A model generated the notes under the pieces. That model searched no databases, was not told where the DNA came from, and saw only the letters and a program-made list of their open reading frames with translations. Of a stretch of DNA of 64,000 nt, positions 56,118-64,000 are shown in pieces. The number at the start of each line of letters is the position of its first letter. Position 1 is the first letter of the stretch. Origin of the DNA: Hemerocallis citrina (taxonomy: Eukaryota; Streptophyta; Magnoliopsida; Asparagales; Asphodelaceae); contig CM030358.1 of NCBI GenBank assembly GCA_017893485.1, positions 252,567,228-252,631,227 of the forward strand, read 5' to 3'. Position numbers and translations under genes: made by a program.

Positions 56118-57176
56118 TAGAAATAGGAGAACATCAGCATGGATTTCATCATGGGACTGCCCAGAAGTTCAAAAGGGAACGACTCGATTTGGGTAATAGT
56201 GGACCGCTTGACAAAGTCTGCACATTTTCTCCCAGTAAAGACAACTTGGTCGGTAGAAAAGCTGGCAGAAGTCTACATAGAGAACATTGTGAAACTACAT
56301 GGGGTGCCAGTATCAATCGTTTCCGACCGGGATGCCAGGTTTACGTCCCGATTTTGGCAGAGTCTGCAAGAGGCCTTGGGGACGAAACCAGATTTTAGCA
56401 CCGCTTTTCACCCGCAAACAGATGGACAAACAGAAAGAGTTAACAAAATTCTCGAGGACATGCTAAGGGCATGCATAATGGACTTCGGAGGGAGGTGGGA
56501 ACAATATTTAGCACTGGTAGAGTTTGCATATAACAACAGCTATCAAGCAAGTATTGAGATGGCCCCATATGAAGCATTGTATGGAAGGAGATGCAGGACC
56601 CCTGTGTGCTGGTTTGAAGTAGGAGAAAGACAAATGTTCGGATCGGAAATAGTGCAACAAACATCCGAAAAGATCGAACTAATCAGGAAAAGGATGCAAG
56701 CAGCACAAACCAGACAAAAGAGCTATGCTGACAACCGCTGGCGAGACCTAGAATTCGCGGAAGGTGATTCGGTATTCCTGAAGGTCTCACCTACGAGGGG
56801 AGTGGTCAGATTCGGGAGGGGCGGCAAGCTAGCACCAAGATATATTGGACCCTACCCAATTTTGAAAAGGATCGGGAAGACGGCATACAAACTAGAGTTA
56901 CCAGCCGAATTGTCCCAAGTACATGATGTATTCCACGTTTCAATGCTGAAGAAATATGTACCAGACCCAAGTCACCAGCTGCCAGATGCCCCTGAAGACC
57001 TACAAGTGGACCTTACATATAAGGAGCGACCAGTGAAAGTCATCGATCGCCGGGATAAAGTACTGAGAAACAAGACTATTCCAATGGTCAAGGTTCTTTG
57101 GAGGAACCAACTCGTGGAAGAAGCCACTTGGGAGACGGAAAGCCAGATGAAGCTCTCTTTTCCCGAGTTGTTTTGA
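56118..57176 (+). pseudogene. Tekay integrase core and chromodomain-like tail
   Basis: After the two stops the frame is open to the TGA at 57174. Core acidic residues: D in SMDFIMGLP, D in IVSDRDARF and E in GQTERVNKILE. A GPY/F-type module reads YIGPYPILKRIGKTAYKLELP, followed by VHDVFHVSMLKKYVPDP and a C-terminal VLWRNQLVEEATWETE segment typical of Tekay chromodomains, thought to direct insertion. The ATG at 56139 is inside the domain and unlikely to be a true start. Confidence 0.88.
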
Positions 57177-57231
57177 GTATCGTTGTTTCTCCTCGCCCCA
57201 CTTAGTACAGTTCTGAGGACAGAACTATTCT

Positions 57232-57243
57232 AAGGAGGGAGTA
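57232..57243 (+). promoter_or_regulatory. Tekay polypurine tract
   Basis: AAGGAGGGAGTA one base before the 3' LTR at 57245. Confidence 0.85.
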
Positions 57244-57244
57244 T

Positions 57245-60200
57245 TGTAATATCCCGATCGACTATTAATAATATTATTTTATTAACATCCGACTACTTGT
57301 TTATTTTTATATTTTTCCTTTCACAATTGAGTTATCTTTTAATTAGGAATTAATTGTTAGTTAAACCTAGGGTTACAAAGACATAAGAGATTAAGATTTC
57401 TTCTAGAAAAATTCCTCCTCCATATCAATCTTCCCTCACATAACACCTCCCCCACCTCCCCCCTTCTCCTAGGTATGGCCGGCCCCCAAAAGATGGGGGG
57501 GCTTTTGTACAATTGTGTGGGTGCACAATTGAAATCTCCACCCCTCTCTCCTCCTATAAATACCCCCTTCCTTTCACCATAGTCTCATTTTAGAAAGATC
57601 AAAAAAAGAAAGAAAGAAAGGAAAAGAATGAGTGGACTAACTTGAGAGTTTTATTTGTAGGTTTGCTAGAAGTTCTAGGAGAAAGAAGGAGAGTAGCTAG
57701 TGCTTCCATCAAGAAAAGAAACAAGGTGGGAGGTCTTCCTAGGTTTGTTGTTTATGTGTTTGTTTGTTTGTTTGTTGTTGTTCTTTGAATGGTGTTTGAT
57801 GATCCTCCTTCTTCTTACCCTCTTGTTTATTTTTCTTTTGGTGTGGTTACTTCGTAGTGGTATGGTTGTATGAGTTTTCTCATTTTGAATGTTGTTAACT
57901 ACTTGGACTAAAATAACACATGCATAGAAATTTGTACATACAACCATGTAAGGTTGTAGGACTTGAATGTGAGACCATACATAAGGCATATGAATTTTTT
58001 TACAACCATGTAAGGTTGTAGGACCTATGTTGAACCTTGGACTAAAAGAAAGCATATGTTGAAAAATGAAGTACTCTTACTTGTTGTATTATTGTTTAGT
58101 TTTAAATCTTAAAAGTATGAAAAAGAAACTTACTAAATCAATAGTTGTAGAATAAACAAATAAAAAGATCTTTTCTTTTCTAAACACTAGTTGTAAAAAG
58201 ATTAAAAAGATTTCTTTCATGTCCACTAGTAATAATAAGAAACCTATGCTAATAAAGATTTTAGTAAGTACTTTAGTTGTAGATATTTATAATTTTTAGT
58301 AAAGACTCATGGTAGTAGTAGTAGATATACATGTTCAAATAAGGTAAGTAGTGGTAGATGTTAAAGTAATTTAGTTGTAAATATTTATGCTAAATTTTAG
58401 TAGATGCTCATAGTAGTAGTAGTAGACATATATGTTCTAATAAAGTTGTAGTAGTAGTAGATATGTATGCTTCAATTAAAATAGCAATAGTAGATGTATG
58501 TTTCCATTAAAATAGTAATAGTAGATGTGGAATTTATTATATCATATTTAGGGATGAGATTCATGCTTCAATGTTGTAGGATCACTTCTAAAAATATTAG
58601 AAGCCATATTCATGCTTTACATGTTGTAGGATCACTTCTAAAAAAATTTAGAAGCCATATTCATGCTTTACATGTTGTAGGATCACTTCTAAAAATATTA
58701 AGAAGCCATATTCATGCTTTACATGTTGTAGGATCACTTCTAAAAATATTTAGAAGCCATATTCATGCTTTACATGTTGTAGGATCACTTCTAAAAATAT
58801 TAGAAGCCATATTCATGCTTTACATGTTGTAGGATCACTTCTAAAAATATTAGAAGCCATATTCATGCTTTACATGTTGTAGGATCACTTCTAAAAATAT
58901 TTAGAAGCCATATTCATGCTTTACATGTTGTAGGATCACTTCTAAAAATATTAGAAGCCATATTCATGCTTTACATGTTGTAGGATCACTTCTAAAAATA
59001 TTTAGAAGCCATATTCATGCTTTACATGTTGTAGGATCACTTCTAAAAATATTTAGAAGCCATATTAATGCTTTACATGTTGTAGGATCACTTCTAAAAA
59101 TATTTAGAAGCCATATTCATGCTTCAATGTTGTAGGATCACTTCTAAAAATATTTAGAAGCCATATTCATGCTTTAAATGTTGTAGGATACATTCTAAAA
59201 AATACCTACCATGCTTAGATTAACTTATTTGTATTTAGAATGTTGTAGGATTCATTCTAAAAATATCTATCATGTTAGGAATGATATTTGTGTTTAGAAT
59301 GTTGTAGGATTGATGTAAAATTACTTACCATATTTTAGGGATGATGTAGAAGTATATACACCTGCTTGAGAATGTTGTATGTTCATACTAGTTATATGTA
59401 TGCATGCTTGGGAATGTTATATGTTCATACTAGTTATATATGTATCCATGCTTGGGAACGCTACAAGTGCATGCTAAAACACACTCACAATCAAGTGTGT
59501 TATAAGTTGATGGTTATGTCATATATACCATGTTTTAGTGGTGGTAGGTTGATGCTTGCAATTGCATAACATCGAATTTCCATAAGTTGAGTAATAAGAA
59601 AGAGCCATGTGGAAATTGTAGGAGTAACTACCTTGGTGTAGTTAATGTTAGTATGGAACCATAGCATATGAGCACCCTTGATTCATAGCAATAAGGGTTG
59701 AGAAGTGCTAATAGTTGTAGCTTGAGAAAAAGCTAGTTTAGAGCCTTCAAGTACCCTAAGGGTCATCGACCATCAAGACCACATCCTACCCTCTTAGAGT
59801 AAAATGGATAGATCTCACCTCGGGCGTCAACGGATCTTAACCAATGTAGGTTGACCGTGGGCCGAGAGTGTTGGTAGAATCCGAGTTAGAGGTAGGAATG
59901 AGTGAGAGAGATATTATTACCAGAGTCTTGGATCGAGGGACCACGAGTTGGACCATGATTGGAAACTATGCAAGATCACATAGGAATGATAACCTCATTA
60001 GGATAGTGACTTATAAAATCATTACTTAACCTTTTGCCCGAAAGAAGGGGAGTTGGTAGTAGGGTGCACCGTACGACCAAACCTTTTTTTAGGGCTGATC
60101 TTAGGTGGTGTTATCGGGTTGTACCTTCCTGTCAAAAGGGATACGTACGATGCCTTCTCACTAGTTGGGGACATAGGTTGCGTATCCTGATTGTTAATTC

Positions 60201-61115
60201 CTGAAGTGCCATGAGAAGGCGGGCGGAGCTAAGGGGGGATGGACCCCCGGAACTCCGTCAGGTCCTATGCCAAGAGGGCGAACAGGCCATGGACTACGGT
60301 CCGACCAGGGGGCAGCAGGGGGCTCCCCTGTTAGCAGTATCCCCGACGGTTCGTCAGGTTTTTGAGTGAGGTCCGGTAGCCGGATAGCAGTGGCAACATA
60401 GACACCACTGGCGAACTGCATTAGTGGGACTTGACCACGTCTGCAACCTCATCAGTCACGTTGTATCTGTCAGGAACAGGTTGTGCACAATTAGAATTCA
60501 TAACGCGGGTTCAATCCCTATATATGGAGAAAACGGCTTGAGATGGGGCGCATGTAGAATGGGATGCATGTTGCTTTCAGAGACTTGCTGACATTAGAAT
60601 ATGAGCATCCTAGCTTAGTTGACAGCGCATTAGTATGCTAGGTTAGTCGACAGTGCCTTAGTATTCTAGTTAGTTGACAGTGCATTGATATTCCAGTTTG
60701 AGTGACACTTATTAGATTCTAATCACTGCACTCACGAACACTTAAACTACACCGACATACTTTACCTGTTTGTATATGTTGTATTGGAGATTCGCTGCTA
60801 TATGATCAGCCTTTAAGCGTCAGTGAATACTGACGTCCCCACTTCCATAGGTACTGGATCGCAAGTACAGGAGCGAGATTCAGGAGGACTCAAGGCAAGG
60901 AAAGTGAGGAGTTAACGACATGTTTTAATTTCCGCTGTAATAACTATTTCATGTATACTCTGATGTAATCTATTGAATAAATGGAAACATACGGCCTGTA
61001 ATATTGAGTTAATAAAAAGTTTTAAATTTTCCTGTTTTCTGTGTATTGTGACTAATTGAAGGAAAGGTCTTGGCTCGTGTCACGGTTTTCCAGTATTGAA
61101 AATCAGGGCGCTACA
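57245..61115 (+). repeat. Tekay 3' LTR
   Basis: 3871 bp, matching the 5' LTR closely. It has the same TATA box (57555-57562) and 12 minisatellite units (58560-59190) instead of 13. The 50-bp length difference between LTRs equals one unit. Confidence 0.92.
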
Positions 61116-61925
61116 GATATGGGTAATATCCAGTATCTAAAACAGTAAAAGAAATGAAAATTTCCAGTAGCTAACCATGTTTGTCTATTCTTTTTCACAA
61201 CTTTGCCAATGATGTTTCCGGCTCCAAAAGAAACCTGCACACAGGTTTGTTCAGACCAATTCTTAACAGATTTGGGAATTCTGTAGATTTTAGATCCAGG
61301 GTGACAAATTAGAGCACAAAGACTAATACGCCTCTTTCATGGATTCTATGACCAACCCTATTTTGGTATACAGCATCCTTAGATGACAATTAACCCATTT
61401 TGGTAAATAGCATGCTAAGATGACAATGATATGGGTAATATCCAGTATCTAAAACAGTAAAAGAAATGAAAATTTCCAGTAGCTAAGCATGTTTGTCTAT
61501 TCTTCTTCCCAACTTTGCCAATGATGTTTCCGGCTCCAAAAGAAACTGCACATAGGTTTGTTCAGAGCAATTCTTAACAGATTTGGGAATTCAGAAGATT
61601 TTAGATCCAGGATGACAAATTAGAGCACAAAGAATAATATGCCTCTTTCATGGATTCTATGACCAACCCCATTTTGGTATACAGCATCCTTAGATTAGAA
61701 TTAACCCATTTTGGTAAATAGCATGCTTAGATGACAATGATATGGCTAATATCCAGTATCTAAAACCGTAAAAGAAATGAAAATTGGTCAATATCTAAGC
61801 ATGTTTGTCTATTCTTCATCCCAACTTTGCCAATGATGTTTTCGGCTCCAAAATAAACCTGCACACAGGTTTTTTCAGACCAATTCTTGACAGATTTGGG
61901 AATTCTGAGGATTTTAGATCGATTA
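61116..61925. repeat. ~313-bp tandem array, right remainder
   Basis: It resumes with GATATGGGTAATATCCAG exactly where the left part stops (47825), after the TSD. About 2.6 units, then breaks off at GGATTTTAGATCGATTATT. Confidence 0.88.
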
Positions 61926-62032
61926 TTTGGAGACCGACTTTCTAAAGAAAATGCCATTTGGAAGTATGTGGGTACATGTTTGTTGGATCACCAAAACTCC
62001 CATTTTCATTGAAGAAAAATAAGAATAAGGCT

Positions 62033-62300
62033 CATATCAAGTGTAGTTTTAAGGAACTGTCATCGTGGAAGGAAACCAATTAAATATAGAAGCCATAAAT
62101 GGAAACAGAAAGAGGAATGGTAGAGAATGAGGATACACCAGGCTACAACAGCAAGAGCGATAACAACATCAATAATAATAAATTATAATAAATGAGATGT
62201 CTCTATATGGGTTTCCAGATCTCCACTCGAGCCCTCTCTTTCTAATCACAGCCCAATTAAGTACATAGACGACAGTCACCGAACAATCCAATCACAGCCC
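62033..62300 (+). repeat. Array-flanking module, copy 2 (internal deletion)
   Basis: Matches 40786-41116 but lacks the AACATAGCAGCATTTTCC..CACACAAAGA part. Confidence 0.7.
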
Positions 62301-62315
62301 AATCAAAAATTGTCA

Positions 62316-62640
62316 TCCTGGATCTAAAATCATCAGAATTCCCAAATCTATCAAGAATTGGTCAGAACAAACCTTGTGCAGGTTTTTTTTGGAGCCAGAA
62401 ACATCATTGGCAAAGTTGGGATGAAGAATAGTCAAACATGCTTAGATACTGGAAATTTTCATTTCTTTTACTGTTTTAGATACTGGATATTAGCCATGTC
62501 ATTGTCATCTTAGCATGCTATTTACCAAAATGGGTTAATTGTCATCTAAGGATGCTATATACCAAAATGGGGTAATTGTCATCTAAGCATGCTATATGCC
62601 AAAATGGGGTTGGTCATAGAATGCATGAAAGACACGTATT
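62316..62640 (-). repeat. Inverted unit of the ~313-bp repeat
   Basis: The minus strand of this stretch reads as one array unit with three TTTTGG..GATGACAAT half-repeats, opposite in orientation to 41130-61925. It lies between module copies 2 and 3. Confidence 0.8.
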
Positions 62641-62662
62641 GAAGAAAAATAAGAATATGGCT

Positions 62663-62995
62663 CATATCAAGTGTAGTTTTAAGGAACTGTCATTGTGGAA
62701 GGAAACCAATTAAATATAGAAGCCATAAATGGAACAGAAAGGGAATGGTAGAGAATGAGGATACACCAGGCTAACATAGCGGCATTTTCTTCATCTCTCT
62801 CTCTTCCCTTCTTTCTCTTCAGCACACGCACACAAAGAGACATCAGCAACAACAGCAAGAGCGACAACAACATCAATAATAATAAATTATAATAAACGAG
62901 ATGTCTCTATATGGGTTTCCAGATCTCCACTCGAGCCCACTCTTTCTAATCACAGCCTAATTAAGTACATAGACGATAGCCACTAGACAACAGCC
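62663..62995 (+). repeat. Array-flanking module, copy 3
   Basis: Close match to 40786-41116, including the CTCTCTCTCTTCCC and AGCACACGCACACAAAGA parts. Confidence 0.75.
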
Positions 62996-63068
62996 ACAAT
63001 GCAGACTCACAAACACTAATACGTGTCTTTCATGCATTCAAAATTATAAGCTCTTCAAAATTACCAAT

Positions 63069-63344
63069 TTAAAGACTTATCGGTGGTGGGACTTGAGATT
63101 GCTGCCTTATTAACTGGGACATTTGTTCTTGGAGGAGTGCCACTTGTGCCTTTAATTCTGTCATCTCCTCGTCCCGAGTCCCACTTGAAGTAGATTCACT
63201 CCATCCGAATAACCGTCCATGCCTCTCCTTTCCCCTCATTGCGGTCAAGGCAAGTCGCTGCCGGGTACGGAAATCTGTGGAAGCCGCTGTACGGTCAGAA
63301 TCTGAAGTGGAATAGATTTTATCATACTTTTTCTGAGCATTAGT
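63069..63344 (-). CDS. CACTA TNPA-like protein, downstream exon
   Basis: An acceptor (TTTTACAG) precedes TNAQKKYDKIYSTSDSDRT. The exon then reads RLALTAMRGKERHGRLFGWSES and a Gln/Leu heptad-like tail (EMTELKAQVALLQEQMSQLI) to a TAA at 63069. The KYxxI..GRLFGxG-type core and coiled-coil tail match plant Transposase_24/TNPA-family proteins, which bind subterminal repeats and support CACTA transposition. It joins exon 63855-63962 in phase 0. The exon could splice on to a further exon instead of ending here. Confidence 0.7.
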   Translation of the reverse strand, partial: TNAQKKYDKIYSTSDSDRTAASTDFRTRQRLALTAMRGKERHGRLFGWSESTSSGTRDEEMTELKAQVALLQEQMSQLIRQQSQVPPPISL

Positions 63345-63854
63345 CTGTAAAAGGACATATAGTCAGAGTTAAAAGCATAAGAGATTTCGACTATCATTAG
63401 CCATTTACTAAAATAAGTTATAAATCATCAAAAAGTAAAAGCAGTTGAAGATATATATAAACAATAAAATCAGATATACACATATAAAAAGATGCGCAAA
63501 CCTTTAAAATAAAACCACTATGAAACTGTTATTTTACTGTTTGTATAATAGTGCACCCGAACATTTATGTTACTGTTTGTATAACAATTTTTCAACACCA
63601 TTGACCCTGTCATTCTTATGTCAATTGCTAATCGGTCCCAGTGTTGTCTACTGGTATTACTAATTGCATAAACATATAACATTTCTATAGCCTATAGTAG
63701 TAAATTTCTAAAAGCTCATCACTAAAATATTATGTCATAGCCTATAGTCAATTTTGTGTTCCAACTCAATTCACCAAATATTTAATTACCCATCACTAAA
63801 ATAGTTATAATGATAGTCAATTGTAGATCTGATAGATATTAGTTCACAAATTAC

Positions 63855-63962
63855 CACAATCCGTTCTGCCTCAGGGGTCGCATACGTCCCATCCTTCGAC
63901 TTGTGGGTGGCATCGAAAAAATCTATGTCGCCAAACTCCGTAGGACCCCCCAAATCTTCTTC
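63855..63962 (-). CDS. CACTA TNPA-like protein, upstream exon
   Basis: Acceptor ATATATAG before 63962 and donor GTAATTTG after 63855. The exon encodes EEDLGGPTEFGDIDFFDATH then KSKDGTYATPEAERIV, matching the 'xFxxTHKxKDGxxxxxxAexi' block of Transposase_24 proteins. The intron to 63345 is about 510 bp and AT-rich. The gene continues off the right edge. Confidence 0.7.
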
Positions 63963-64000
63963 CTATATATTAGTAAGATGAATTTATTATAAACAAATAA

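Larger units (their letters stand above)
47831..61115 (+). mobile_element. Tekay/Del-like chromovirus, full length
   Basis: 13,285 bp on the plus strand with LTRs 47831-51751 and 57245-61115 (TGTAATATCCCGATCG ... GGGCGCTACA) and TSD GATAT at 47826-47830 and 61116-61120. Then come an initiator-Met PBS, an extra leader ORF, gag with two zinc knuckles, protease, RT, RNase H, integrase and a C-terminal chromodomain-like segment, and a polypurine tract. The domain order and chromodomain-like tail fit the Tekay clade of Ty3/gypsy. Stops and single-base shifts break gag-pol, so this copy is not autonomous as read. It inserted into a unit of the 313-bp array. Confidence 0.93.
39393..64000 (-). mobile_element. 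CACTA (En/Spm) transposon, right end beyond window
   Basis: It begins CACTACAACAGACAAGC after GTTAGCT (possible 3-bp TSD GCT at 39390-39392), the hallmark CACTA terminus. It is followed by GC-rich subterminal palindromes (39410-39965), a long ~313-bp tandem array, and at 63069-63962 exons of a TNPA-like protein on the minus strand. No matching ..TAGTG terminus is seen to the right, so the element exceeds 24.6 kb including the nested 13.3-kb Tekay element. A TNP2-type transposase is not in view. Confidence 0.75.

Overview
This window is plant nuclear DNA, almost certainly from an angiosperm with a repeat-rich genome. It is a stack of nested transposable elements and holds no intact host gene. 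The plant assignment rests on the elements (an Athila-like Ty3/gypsy copy, a Tekay/Del-like chromovirus, Copia copies primed by initiator tRNA-Met, a CACTA element, a PIF/Harbinger-type element) and on two captured plant gene fragments, a VPS15-like and an NPH3-like one. I cannot name the species. I could run no alignments, so boundaries come from reading LTR ends, target-site duplications (TSDs), primer-binding sites (PBS) and terminal inverted repeats by eye.

Layout. (1) 1-15009: a minus-strand Copia element (gag pseudogene, PBS, 5' LTR). Its gag is split by a 3.26-kb solo LTR (433-13767, TSD TTTGG), which is itself split by a nearly intact 10.07-kb Athila-like element (1468-11540, TSD TATAG) with gag, protease and pol. 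(2) 15010-22123: a fragment of another gypsy gag, then a second Athila-like element that has LTRs, PBS, gag and protease but no reverse transcriptase, RNase H or integrase. (3) 22124-27101: a possible Helitron-like insertion containing a solo LTR (22546-25611, TSD AAATA). (4) 27102-33148: gypsy gag pseudogene and leader, interrupted by a third solo LTR (28160-31449, TSD GAGGG). (5) 33149-39389: a Copia LTR with a PBS on one side and a polypurine tract on the other, split by a 3.5-kb PIF/Harbinger-type element (33580-37097, TSD TTA) carrying the VPS15-like and NPH3-like fragments; then a Copia gag-protease pseudogene and a gypsy LTR fragment. (6) 39393 to beyond the right edge: a CACTA element with GC-rich subterminal palindromes, a ~313-bp tandem array and a TNPA-like gene at 63-64 kb. 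Its array is interrupted by a 13.3-kb Tekay-like element (47831-61115, TSD GATAT) with a frameshifted gag-pol and an extra leader ORF.

The nesting gives a relative chronology: Copia gag, then solo LTR, then Athila; CACTA array, then Tekay. The Athila LTRs differ at about seven positions that I noticed over 1.68 kb. The Tekay LTRs are also very similar, and their length difference equals one unit of an internal minisatellite.

The most unusual signals are: pairs of CAGTCGACTG-type palindromes spaced 19-21 bp in both LTRs and in the coding linkers of the Athila element, with a related motif class in two unrelated Copia LTRs; the gene-capturing PIF element; the pol-less Athila derivative with a strongly conserved 3' non-coding block; and an intron-like 86-bp insertion plus an extra ORF in the Tekay element.
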